Source of the DNA: Allocoprobacillus sp002160865
Lineage (GTDB): Bacteria; Bacillota_I; Bacilli_A; Erysipelotrichales; Coprobacillaceae
Direction of reading: 5' to 3'
DNA: 64,000 nucleotides
Assembly: GCF_042850985.1 (NCBI RefSeq)
Contig: NZ_AP031415.1
Span: 496,001-560,000 of the forward strand
Below, in pieces: positions 17,259 to 25,101 of the stretch (within the stretch, counting starts at the first letter, position 1; each line of letters begins with the position of its first letter). The notes under the pieces are model-generated. The model did not search any database. It was not told the origin of the DNA and saw only the letters and a list, made by a program, of their open reading frames with translations. The position numbers and the translations under genes were made by a program.

Positions 17259-17826
17259 AAAAGAAAAAATGATGGCTGGTCATTTATACCAGCCTTATGA
17301 TCAGGAATTATATCATGAAAGAGAAATTTGTAAACGAATGCTTTATGAATATAATCGTTATACACCTGTGCAAAAAGAAGAAAAGGATATTCTTTTAAAG
17401 AAACTGATGAATTGTAAGGGTGAGTTATGTATTGAACCACCTTTTTATTGTCAATATGGTTATCATATTACAGTGGGACTTAATTTTTATAGTGATGTGA
17501 ATTTAACGATTTTAGACCAGGGACTTGTAGAAATTGGTGATCATGTTGTTTTTGGACCACATGTACAAATCTATACTGCATCATATCCATTTCATGAAGG
17601 ACAAAGAATGCAGGGATTAGAATATACACGTTCTGTCAAAATTTATGATCATGTCTGGATTGGTGGGAATGTCACTATTTTACCAGGTGTTAAAATTAAT
17701 CAGGGGGCTATTATTGGAGCGGGTAGTGTTGTGACTCATGATATTCCTCCCTATGTTATAGCAACAGGTAATCCTTGTCGTGTTCTGCGTTCTATTACGA
17801 AAGAAGATTTACATAAACAATGGTAG
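17251..17826 (+). CDS. Sugar O-acetyltransferase, maltose/galactoside acetyltransferase family
   Basis: A 191-residue left-handed beta-helix (hexapeptide) acetyltransferase. The start MSEKEKMMAGHLYQPYDQEL is the Mac-domain opening of this family, and later segments include FGPHVQIYTASYPFH and IGGNVTILPGVKINQGAIIGAGSVVTHDI-type hexapeptides, with the usual His in the active-site loop. It acetylates non-metabolised sugars with acetyl-CoA, probably for detoxification and export. The ATG at 17251 was chosen over 17242 because AGAGG lies nine bases upstream and the family begins there. Overlaps the previous gene by 8 bases. Confidence 0.92.
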   Translation: MSEKEKMMAGHLYQPYDQELYHEREICKRMLYEYNRYTPVQKEEKDILLKKLMNCKGELCIEPPFYCQYGYHITVGLNFYSDVNLTILDQGLVEIGDHVVFGPHVQIYTASYPFHEGQRMQGLEYTRSVKIYDHVWIGGNVTILPGVKINQGAIIGAGSVVTHDIPPYVIATGNPCRVLRSITKEDLHKQW

Positions 17827-17909
17827 ATTACATAATTTGAAATATCTTTTTACCCATTTTTAACATTTCTTAAAAAAGGATTTGTTAAAATAGCAGGGAA
17901 GGTGAAAGA

Positions 17910-17987
17910 ATGGATTATTTAGGATTGATGGTTCCGGGATTGTTTTTAGCAGTATTAGGTGTATTGAATCAAATGGAAAAGAAATAA
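17910..17987 (+). CDS. 25-residue hydrophobic peptide
   Basis: ATG at 17910 behind GGGAAGGTG encodes MDYLGLMVPGLFLAVLGVLN followed by a QMEKK tail: one membrane segment with a charged C-terminus. It has its own intergenic space, a TAAAAT -10-like element at 17886-17891, and a strong terminator 14 bases downstream. Size and shape resemble type I toxin or small regulatory membrane peptides; the sequence itself is not one I recognise. Confidence 0.55.
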   Translation: MDYLGLMVPGLFLAVLGVLNQMEKK

Positions 17988-18000
17988 GACTTTGTATAAA

Positions 18001-18037
18001 GAAAAAAGATTACAAGTTTAACCTGTAATCTTTTTTC
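18001..18037. terminator. Bidirectional terminator
   Basis: A perfect 14-bp stem (18001-18014 with 18024-18037) with runs of six A and six T on its arms works in both directions. It closes the 25-residue peptide gene and the convergent small transcript. Confidence 0.85.
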
Positions 18038-18144
18038 TTGTTATTATTTTTTGAAAGGATTGTACTTATTATAAACGACTAACATCCATCTCTCCAAATA
18101 ACTTCCACCTTGTTCTTCCTCACCATATCCGTATCTCTACGGAC
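18001..18144 (-). ncRNA. Candidate small transcript of about 145 nt
   Basis: On the minus strand a promoter at 18151-18180 would start a short RNA near 18144 that ends at the bidirectional terminator. It begins with a TCCGTA/TACGGA hairpin (18128-18143). A 13-codon frame (18085 to 18044, MLVVYNKYNPFKK) exists, but its ribosome-binding site is badly spaced, so a noncoding role is as likely. The 3' end overlaps the 3' end of the peptide mRNA. Confidence 0.4.
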
Positions 18145-18150
18145 AAAAAT

Positions 18151-18180
18151 ATTATAACATTGTCTTTGTCGATAAAGCAA
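18151..18180 (-). promoter_or_regulatory. Minus-strand promoter of the small transcript
   Basis: Read on the minus strand: TTGCTT (18180-18175), 18 bp, TATAAT (18156-18151). It lies directly downstream of the deacetylase gene. Confidence 0.5.
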
Positions 18181-18197
18181 GAGTTTTTGTCAAAATA

Positions 18198-18941
18198 TTA
18201 ATGTTTATGGTGTAAATGTGAGAAGTTGATTAATTCAATATGGTTTTGTTGAATAAAATCTTTGAGTTCATTTGATGTCAAAAGTTCCAGTTCTTTCATA
18301 CGAGGTAAGTTGTAACTTGACATATCATAGAGTCTTTGATCAAGATAAGCAGGATGACACATAAACTCTAAAGAACCAGAATGTGACTGTAAAACTTTTG
18401 TGACATATTGATAGTTAACATCTTCATTATACATCTTATCGTAAACAGGAATATAAGGATATGTATCTATAATCTGTTCACGTTGACGAATTGGAAGATC
18501 ATATTCTTTGGCTAATCTTTTTGTGACTTCAATATGCCAAGGTAAGAGATGCACATGATGATGTGAGTCAATATGTGTTGGTTTATGACCTGCCATTTCA
18601 ATAAATTTTTCAATCTGTGCTTTCCACTCACGATATAATTCTTCACTATCGCCATGAGGTTTTCCATCAGGGTAATCTTTTGGTCTTATAAAGTTTCCAT
18701 TGGCATCAGTGTAAGAATGAGCGCCTTCAATAAGAGGGCGACCTACAGTTAAGACTAGATGAACGCCAACACCTAAATGCGGATAGTTCTGTGCCTGTTT
18801 TAAGGCAAAATGAGCATAAGGCATATTCATCATACAAGTTGTTGAAGTCACAATGCCTTGACTATGAGCAACCAATATTCCTATCGTATTGGCTTGTGTC
18901 ATACCAAAGTCATCAGCATTAACGATTAATTGTTTTATCAT
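18198..18941 (-). CDS. ChbG/YdjC family carbohydrate deacetylase
   Basis: A 247-residue protein starting MIKQLIVNADDFGMTQ, with the metal-binding NADDFG motif at residues 8-13 and a THIDSHHHVH motif near residue 115, both diagnostic of the YdjC/ChbG deacetylases that remove an acetyl group from chitooligosaccharides. AGGAGGT seven bases upstream fixes the ATG at 18941; an upstream in-frame start at 18977 has none. Transcribed alone, divergently from aroE. Substrate is inferred from family only. Confidence 0.92.
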   Translation of the reverse strand: MIKQLIVNADDFGMTQANTIGILVAHSQGIVTSTTCMMNMPYAHFALKQAQNYPHLGVGVHLVLTVGRPLIEGAHSYTDANGNFIRPKDYPDGKPHGDSEELYREWKAQIEKFIEMAGHKPTHIDSHHHVHLLPWHIEVTKRLAKEYDLPIRQREQIIDTYPYIPVYDKMYNEDVNYQYVTKVLQSHSGSLEFMCHPAYLDQRLYDMSSYNLPRMKELELLTSNELKDFIQQNHIELINFSHLHHKH

Positions 18942-19017
18942 AAAATGTACCTCCTGTATTATTATACTTGAAATCAAAATATCATGTCCCTTTTTTTCAT
19001 ATTCTTAAAATAAATCT

Positions 19018-19046
19018 TTGAGTATATAAGCAAGTTGCTATATAAT
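19018..19046 (+). promoter_or_regulatory. Promoter of the aroE operon
   Basis: TTGAGT (19018-19023), 17 bp, TATAAT (19041-19046), with GAGGTGA before the start codon. Confidence 0.65.
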
Positions 19047-19071
19047 AGAAAAGAAATCGAGGTGAACTCTC

Positions 19072-19917
19072 ATGAATACAATTACAGGTTATACAGGATT
19101 ATATGGAATTGTTGCTAATCCTATTAAACATTCCTTTTCACCGATGATGCACAATACGGCTTTTCAATATTTAGGTATTGATGATGTCTATTTAGCTTTT
19201 GAAGTCAAAAAAGAAGACTTTCCACAATTTATCACAAGTGCCAGGATATTACCTATCAAAGGTTTTAATGTATCCATGCCTTATAAAGTTGATATTTTAC
19301 CTTATTTAGATGAATTAACACCTGAAGCTAAGTTATGTCATGCAGTGAATACAGTCAAAAATATCAATGGGAAGTTGATTGGTCATATCAGTGATGGTAT
19401 TGGTTTTGTAAAGGCTTGTCAAGAAAAAGGATGGCATCTTTTTCAACAAAAAGTTGTGATTCTAGGCGCAGGAGGAGCTTGTCGAGCGATTGTAGTGGCT
19501 TTGGCACAATATGTCAGTGAAATTGTTATTTATAATCGTAGTCAAAAAGATTGGGTTCAGGAACTGAATCAACAATTGACATGTCCAATCACTTTGAAAT
19601 CTTTAAGTGATTTAGAAAGTTTAAAAAAAGATTTACAGGAAAGTTATTTATTGATTCAAACGACGAATGTTGGTATGGCACCTGATGAGGATGAATGTTT
19701 AATAAAAGATGATACTTATTTACCTGAACATTTAAAAGTGGCTGATATTATCTATCATCCACAACAAACAAAATTATTAAAAATGGCTCAAAAACGAGGT
19801 CTTGATTTTATGAATGGCGAAGGAATGATTCTTTATCAAGGGGCTGAGTCTTTTAAATTTTGGACGAATCAAGAAATGCCTATAGAACAAGTGAAAAAAA
19901 GTTTAAAAATGGAGTGA
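19072..19917 (+). CDS. aroE: Shikimate dehydrogenase
   Basis: A 281-residue protein with the substrate motif HSFSPMMHNTAF near residue 25, the catalytic Lys in NVSMPYKVDILPYL near residue 70, the NADP-binding GAGGACRAIVVAL near residue 135 and a C-terminal GEGMILYQGAESFKFWT. It reduces 3-dehydroshikimate to shikimate. No other aromatic-pathway gene is nearby, and paralogues that act on quinate exist, so the physiological substrate is not certain. The next gene's ribosome-binding site lies inside its last codons. Confidence 0.93.
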   Translation: MNTITGYTGLYGIVANPIKHSFSPMMHNTAFQYLGIDDVYLAFEVKKEDFPQFITSARILPIKGFNVSMPYKVDILPYLDELTPEAKLCHAVNTVKNINGKLIGHISDGIGFVKACQEKGWHLFQQKVVILGAGGACRAIVVALAQYVSEIVIYNRSQKDWVQELNQQLTCPITLKSLSDLESLKKDLQESYLLIQTTNVGMAPDEDECLIKDDTYLPEHLKVADIIYHPQQTKLLKMAQKRGLDFMNGEGMILYQGAESFKFWTNQEMPIEQVKKSLKME

Positions 19918-19922
19918 TGAAA

Positions 19923-20516
19923 ATGAAAGAAATTATTGTAGCTTCTACAAATGAAGGAAAAATAAAAGAAATAGAAGCAATGCTCAATGAAATTGGTATT
20001 GAAGTCAAATCATTAAAAGATGTTTTTCATGAAGATATTGAAATTGAAGAAAATGGAAAAACATTTCAAGAAAATGCTTTGATTAAAGCACAGACAATTT
20101 GTGATCGTATCCATAAGCCTGTCTTAGCTGATGATTCAGGATTAGAAGTGGATGCCTTAAATGGGGCACCGGGTATTTATTCAGCGCGTTTTATGGGACA
20201 TGATACAAGTTATGATGTGAAAAATCAATATATTATTGATGCAGTCAAAGGTAAAGAAAGAGGAGCACGATTTGTCTGTGCAATGGCTTTATGTATTCCT
20301 GATAGAGAACCTATTCTTATTGAAGAATATTTCAATGGAGAAATCTATGACCATATCGCTGGTGAAAACGGTTTTGGCTATGATCCTATTTTTTATGTAC
20401 CAGAATTACATAAAACATCAGCTGAGTTATCCATGGAAGAAAAGAATCAATATTCACATCGTGCCAAAGCATTAAAAAAATTATATGATATTTTAAAGAA
20501 TGAGGGGAATGCATAA
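19923..20516 (+). CDS. rdgB: XTP/dITP diphosphatase
   Basis: A 197-residue Ham1/RdgB protein. The opening IIVASTNEGKIKEIEAML holds the substrate Asn and Lys, LADDSGLEVDALNGAPG the catalytic Asp pair and YSARF the base-recognition segment, and GENGFGYDPIFYV the C-terminal signature. It hydrolyses noncanonical purine nucleoside triphosphates to monophosphates, protecting nucleic acids. GGAG at 19911-19914 is eight bases from the ATG at 19923; the ATG at 19917 is too close. Confidence 0.95.
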   Translation: MKEIIVASTNEGKIKEIEAMLNEIGIEVKSLKDVFHEDIEIEENGKTFQENALIKAQTICDRIHKPVLADDSGLEVDALNGAPGIYSARFMGHDTSYDVKNQYIIDAVKGKERGARFVCAMALCIPDREPILIEEYFNGEIYDHIAGENGFGYDPIFYVPELHKTSAELSMEEKNQYSHRAKALKKLYDILKNEGNA

Positions 20517-21022
20517 TGAATCATATTGTCTTAGTTCATCCGGCTATTCCACAAAATACAGGGAATATCATGCGTACCTGTGTAGCGACACATTCTAAGC
20601 TTCATTTGATTAAACCCTTAGGTTTTTCTTTAGATGATAAGCATATGAAAAGAGCTGGATTAGATTATATTAAAGATTTAGAAATGGAAATTTATGAAAA
20701 CTGGGAAGATTTTGCCAGCAAGAATCAAGGAGATTATCATTTCTTTACACGTTATTCAAAACTTTGTTATAGTGATCAAAGTTATGTTTCTGATAATGAT
20801 CAATATATTATCTTTGGACATGAACATGATGGTATTCCCCATGATATTTTAAAGAAGTATCTTGATCAATGTGTACGTATACCAATGGATTCAGGTGCCA
20901 GAAGTTTAAATTTATCAAATTGTGTTGCGATTGGTATTTATGAAGTTTTACGTCAACAAAATTATCCGGGTTTATCAAAAGTTGAGGTACAAAAAGGTGC
21001 AGATTTTATCTATAAAGAATAG
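20516..21022 (+). CDS. trmL: tRNA (cytidine/uridine-2'-O)-methyltransferase TrmL
   Basis: A 168-residue SPOUT-fold protein with the N-terminal IVLVHPAIPQNTGNIMRTCVA, the loop FGHEHDGIPHDIL and the knot segment RIPMDSGARSLNLSNCVAIGIYEVLRQ. The family methylates the wobble nucleotide 34 of tRNA-Leu with S-adenosylmethionine. The start overlaps the rdgB stop (TAATG), showing coupling. Confidence 0.94.
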   Translation: MNHIVLVHPAIPQNTGNIMRTCVATHSKLHLIKPLGFSLDDKHMKRAGLDYIKDLEMEIYENWEDFASKNQGDYHFFTRYSKLCYSDQSYVSDNDQYIIFGHEHDGIPHDILKKYLDQCVRIPMDSGARSLNLSNCVAIGIYEVLRQQNYPGLSKVEVQKGADFIYKE

Positions 21023-21656
21023 AAAAAGTGATATTTTTTTAGCTTTATTATTGACAGTTTTTATTATCAGTCTTGCGGTGGTTATAACGGTTTTTTTTAA
21101 GCCTTTGTATTATTTTGATATTGATTATTTGCATATCAGTGAAACAACGGGTTTATCTGTTGATGTCATTCGTCATAATTATGATGTTTTGATTCAATAT
21201 CAGAGTCTTTTTTATCAAGGTACATTAAATCTTCCAGACTTTGTGATGTCTAATAGTGGACGTATTCATTTTGAAGAAGTCAAAAGAATTTTTGAAATCA
21301 TTCAAATCACATGTTTTGTGAGTGGTTTATGGTCTTTGATTATGGTTTATCGTCGTTTGAAACAAAAAGAATATCGTTTTTTAAGATTAACATCTTTATT
21401 CGCGATAGGTATTCCAACAGTCATTGGTTTTTTAGCAGCTATTGATTTTAATAAAGCTTTTGTGATTTTCCATCAAATTGTCTTTAGAAATGATTATTGG
21501 ATTTTTAATGAAGCTACAGATCCTGTTATTACTATTTTACCAGAAGCCTTCTTTATGCATTGTTTTATGATGATTGTTGGTATTGTTATGGCTATAAGTG
21601 CAGGATTGTATGCTTATTATTGTATACAAAAGAAAAGAATTTTACAGAATACATAA
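20997..21656 (+). CDS. DUF1461/TIGR01906 membrane protein, possible Lit lipoprotein transacylase
   Basis: About 219 residues with four membrane segments. It carries the two family histidines, one in RIHFEEVKRIFE after the first large extracellular loop and one in IFHQIVFRNDYWIFN near the C-terminus, and the following LPEAFFMHCF. Members characterised as Lit move an acyl chain within lipoproteins to give the lyso form; the sequence fits, but the function is by family only. The GTG at 20997 with GAGG at 20984-20987 is the likely start, overlapping trmL by 26 bases; earlier in-frame starts lie deeper in trmL. Confidence 0.72.
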   Translation: MQILSIKNRKSDIFLALLLTVFIISLAVVITVFFKPLYYFDIDYLHISETTGLSVDVIRHNYDVLIQYQSLFYQGTLNLPDFVMSNSGRIHFEEVKRIFEIIQITCFVSGLWSLIMVYRRLKQKEYRFLRLTSLFAIGIPTVIGFLAAIDFNKAFVIFHQIVFRNDYWIFNEATDPVITILPEAFFMHCFMMIVGIVMAISAGLYAYYCIQKKRILQNT

Positions 21657-21684
21657 AAACCTGTGATTTTTATATCACAGGTTT
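21657..21684. terminator. Bidirectional terminator
   Basis: An 11-bp perfect stem AAACCTGTGAT/ATCACAGGTTT with a six-base loop lies between two convergent genes; the stop codon of the HAD gene is inside its right arm. Confidence 0.8.
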
Positions 21685-22279
21685 ATAAAATATGACGTTT
21701 TTCTAATTCAGTTCTTAAATCAGCCTGATAAGGAAGATAAAGACCATGAATATGCAATTCTTCAGCCATTTTTATATTGGAAAGCATATCATCAATGAAA
21801 AGTGATTCTTCAGCTTGTAAATGATATCTTTGTAAAAGGAGCTGATAAATCTTTTGGTCAGGTTTAACAAGTTGTTCGTTGGCAGAAATGATGCCTCCTT
21901 CAAATAATTGAAAGAAGTCGTATCTTTGAAACATTGTTTGAATGGCTTCTTTATGAAAGTTAGATAAAAGATATAAATGATAACCTTTTTCTTTTAATTC
22001 TTTTACAATTTCTACATTTTTTTCTAAAGGTGTCATCATATGAGTCCAATTTTCCATCACAAAGATAATTTCATCATGATAATGAGGATGTTTTAAAGTT
22101 AATGATTCAATAGCATCTTGAATCATCATTGTACCCATATCTAATTCTATCCATTCATCACTAGAAAAGATAATCATCATCAAATCCCCCATTACAGAGG
22201 CATTGAAATGTTTTTGTAAATACTTTTCGGGTTGAAAATCTAAGAGGACATTGCCTATATCAAAAATAATATTTTTCAT
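21683..22279 (-). CDS. HAD superfamily phosphatase
   Basis: A 198-residue haloacid dehalogenase-fold protein: motif I FDIGNVLLDF at residues 5-14, motif II YLLSNFHK near residue 105, the Lys in QLVKPDQKIYQLL and motif III ESLFIDDMLSNI. This is the YihX-like group that dephosphorylates sugar phosphates; the substrate is unknown. It converges on the DUF1461 gene and is monocistronic. Confidence 0.88.
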   Translation of the reverse strand: MKNIIFDIGNVLLDFQPEKYLQKHFNASVMGDLMMIIFSSDEWIELDMGTMMIQDAIESLTLKHPHYHDEIIFVMENWTHMMTPLEKNVEIVKELKEKGYHLYLLSNFHKEAIQTMFQRYDFFQLFEGGIISANEQLVKPDQKIYQLLLQRYHLQAEESLFIDDMLSNIKMAEELHIHGLYLPYQADLRTELEKRHIL

Positions 22280-22358
22280 AAATTATTCTCCGTTCATATC
22301 AAATTCATATAATTCAATCATCATGTTCTTATATATTCTAGCATAGGAGGTTGCATAG

Positions 22359-22979
22359 ATGAAAGCATTTTTAGAAAAATATCAAAGCTTAAAATATCTG
22401 ATATATTTTTTTATTGCTTATATGATTGGCTTTATGATTTTAGAAAATCAAGATTTTTCACATATGATTATTACAGATACATGGATAGATCAATATATTC
22501 CCTTTAATGAATATTTTGTTATTCCATATGTTTTATGGTTTGTATTTATGGTATTAGGTTTTGCTTATTTTGTCTTTATTGATCAATCTGGAGTCAAAAG
22601 AACCTACTTTTATTTGTTTCTAGGAATGAGTTCGTCTTTGCTTATTTATGCATTGATACCAACTGGACAAAATTTAAGAGTTCAGCTTTATAATGATAAT
22701 ATCTTTCAGTGTTTGGTGAGTTTTATTTATTCTGTTGATTCATCTACAAATGTCTGTCCAAGTATTCATGTTTATAATAGTGTCATGATGTGTGTATCTT
22801 TATTAAAAAGTCGCAAAATTAAACAACATACATGGTTATGTTTTTTGATTATTGTTTTAGCAATACTGATTTGTATGTCTACGGTTATGATTAAACAACA
22901 TGCCTTTATGGATATTGTATGGGCATTAGTTTTAGCAATTGTGATTTATAGTATAGGAAAATGGAAATTTGATTATTAA
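22359..22979 (+). CDS. PAP2 family membrane phosphatase
   Basis: A 206-residue protein with about six membrane segments and the PAP2 motifs C(P)SIH in CPSIHVYNSVM (about residue 138) and STVMIKQHAFMDIVWA (about residue 172), which supply the catalytic histidines and Asp. Such proteins dephosphorylate lipid phosphates such as phosphatidate or undecaprenyl pyrophosphate. AGGAGG at 22345-22350 precedes the start. A terminator follows at once. Confidence 0.85.
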   Translation: MKAFLEKYQSLKYLIYFFIAYMIGFMILENQDFSHMIITDTWIDQYIPFNEYFVIPYVLWFVFMVLGFAYFVFIDQSGVKRTYFYLFLGMSSSLLIYALIPTGQNLRVQLYNDNIFQCLVSFIYSVDSSTNVCPSIHVYNSVMMCVSLLKSRKIKQHTWLCFLIIVLAILICMSTVMIKQHAFMDIVWALVLAIVIYSIGKWKFDY

Positions 22980-23009
22980 GCAATCTATTATTATGGATTG
23001 CTTTTTTGT
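22978..23009 (+). terminator. Terminator after the PAP2 gene
   Basis: AAGCAATC (22978-22985) pairs with GATTGCTT (22996-23003), followed by TTTTTG. Confidence 0.8.
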
Positions 23010-23038
23010 TGGTTATCGTATTATGAAAATAAATATAA

Positions 23039-24076
23039 GGTGACCAATATGCAAAAAGTGCAACTAACGTTTTATCTAATGGTGCCTTTATCATGACAGA
23101 TTGGCAACCTAATAAACAGGCAACTTTTGAAAAAAATGAAGATTACTGGAATGCTGATGCAGTGAAAATTCAAAATTTGGTTATGAATTTAGTTCAGGAT
23201 CCACAAACTGCTGCAACAAGTTTTGGTAGCGGTGAAACTGATTTTGCACCAATCAATTCTGAATTGGTTGATAAATATAAGAATGATGATTCTTATGTTT
23301 CATTTAATGAAGGTTATTTATTCTATCTTGAAATTAATGAAAAGAATACTGATTTAGCTAATAATAAAATTAGACAAGCTATTTCAATGGCTATAGATAG
23401 AGATGATTTGGCAAACAATATTTTAAAAGATGGTTCTAAAGCAGCAGCAGGATTTGTACCTAGAGAGTTATCAGTAAGTCCTTCTGGAAGTGATTTTAGA
23501 GATGATGCAGGTAATTACGATGTGACAACATATGATTTAGAAAAAGCACAACAATTATTTGCTGAAGGATTAAAAGAAATTGGTAAAGATTCAATTACTG
23601 TAAGATTGACTTATGGTACTGATGAATCACCAATGGATCAAATGGCTGAGTATTTACAAAACGCTCTTACAAAATTGGATGGATTCAACGTTGAAATGGT
23701 TGCAACAACAAAACAAGATAGAATCTATAACAAAATGAAAAATGGAGATTTTGATATCGCATGTACTCGTTGGGGACCAGATTATGGTGATCCTACAACA
23801 TATTTAAACTTATTGTTAGATGGAAATGCTAATAACTATGGTAAATATTATAGTAAAGAATATGAAGAAATTATGGCAAAAGTATCAACTGAATCTGATA
23901 CTACTAAACGTTGGCAATATATGATTGATGCTGAAAAGATTATTATGAAAGACTTACCAAATATTCCAGTCTTTGAAAAAGGAACTTCAGCATTAGAAAA
24001 TCAAAAAGTTTCTGGTTTAGTTCATAGACCAGTTGGTGTACCTTATACATTCACATATGTAGAAAAGGCAGAATAA
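23039..24076 (+). pseudogene. 5'-truncated oligopeptide-binding protein gene (oppA-like)
   Basis: The frame from 23039 to 24076 codes for the C-terminal three-fifths of an SBP_bac_5 family binding protein. SNGAFIMTDW...FEKNEDYWNAD matches SNGPF/ITSW...LEKNPDYWNAE of the intact protein encoded at 40847, where that segment begins near residue 225. Similarity extends upstream of the ATG at 23093 to about 23039 (GDQYAKSATNVL), where it stops at an in-frame TAA. Signal peptide, lipobox and the first lobe are missing, and no ribosome-binding site precedes 23093. The gene was cut by a deletion or rearrangement next to the PAP2 terminator. The transporter genes downstream are intact. Confidence 0.85.
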
Positions 24077-24098
24077 AACAATTAAAGTCATGAAAGCT

Positions 24099-24138
24099 GA
24101 TAAACACAATATGGTTTTCTATATTGTGTTTATCTTTT
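24099..24138 (+). terminator. Intercistronic terminator between binding-protein and permease genes
   Basis: A perfect 14-bp stem GATAAACACAATAT/ATATTGTGTTTATC with an eight-base loop and TTTT tail. In binding-protein-first operons such a hairpin lowers permease expression relative to the binding protein. Confidence 0.75.
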
Positions 24139-24153
24139 AAAAGGAGGGATTTG

Positions 24154-25101
24154 ATGAGTAAATCAACATTAAAATATATTGGCAAGAGATTGCTCATATC
24201 AGTAGTCACGCTATTTGTCATACTTGTTGTCTTATTTTTAATTGTTAAATTATTGCCTGGGTCACCGATTAATAATGAAAGATTATCTGAAGCACAAAGG
24301 GCAGCTATTGAAGCAAGGTATGGGCTGGATCAACCTATATTAACGCAATTTGTGAATTATGTAAAAAATATGCTGACAGGGGATTTTGGTGTTTCTTACA
24401 ATATGTATAAAGATATGCCTGTATCTTCACTTGTGGGTTCAGCGGCAAAAATTTCGTTCTTGTATGGATTAAGTGCTGTTGTGATTGGGGGAATATTAGG
24501 AACATTATTAGGTGTATTTGCGGCCCTTCATAAAAATACAATTTGGGATACTTTGGCTACAGTTATTTCAGTTATTGGTGTATCTGTTCCATCATTTGTA
24601 TTTGCAATGATGATATTAATACTATTTGCATCAAAATTGCATATTTTTCCAACGCAATATAGTTCTATGAATCCAATTGGGTCATCTATTATGCCAGTTA
24701 TGGCATTATCTGTGGGAGTCATTGCAAATGTTGCACGTTTTACAAGAACAGAAATGGTTTCTGTTATGAATAGTGAATATATGACTCTTGCTGAGGCAAA
24801 GGGTTTAGATAGTAAGACACTTATTTTTAAGCATGCATTAAGAAATGCTTTGATACCGGTTGTCACTATTTTAGGACCTATTTTAGTTAATTTAATGACC
24901 GGAACAATGGTTGTAGAAAAAATATGCGGAGTTCCTGGTTTAGGAAAATTATTGATCAATAGTATTTTGTCTAATGATGTTAATATTATTCTCGCTTGTT
25001 CATTTTTATATGCAGCCATGTATATTGTGATGATGTTGATTATTGATGTTTCATATGGAATCATTGATCCAAGAATTCGTTTAGGGAAGGAGGATTCATG
25101 A
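24154..25101 (+). CDS. oppB: Peptide ABC transporter permease, OppB type (locus 1)
   Basis: A 315-residue inner-membrane permease with six membrane segments; N-terminal YIGKRLLISVVTLFVILVVLF, then YGLDQPILTQFVNYV, and the EAA loop TLAEAKGLDSKTLIFKHALRNALIP near residue 205 that contacts the ATPases. AAGGAGGG at 24141-24148 fixes the ATG at 24154. First intact gene of an operon whose binding protein is truncated. Confidence 0.93.
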   Translation: MSKSTLKYIGKRLLISVVTLFVILVVLFLIVKLLPGSPINNERLSEAQRAAIEARYGLDQPILTQFVNYVKNMLTGDFGVSYNMYKDMPVSSLVGSAAKISFLYGLSAVVIGGILGTLLGVFAALHKNTIWDTLATVISVIGVSVPSFVFAMMILILFASKLHIFPTQYSSMNPIGSSIMPVMALSVGVIANVARFTRTEMVSVMNSEYMTLAEAKGLDSKTLIFKHALRNALIPVVTILGPILVNLMTGTMVVEKICGVPGLGKLLINSILSNDVNIILACSFLYAAMYIVMMLIIDVSYGIIDPRIRLGKEDS

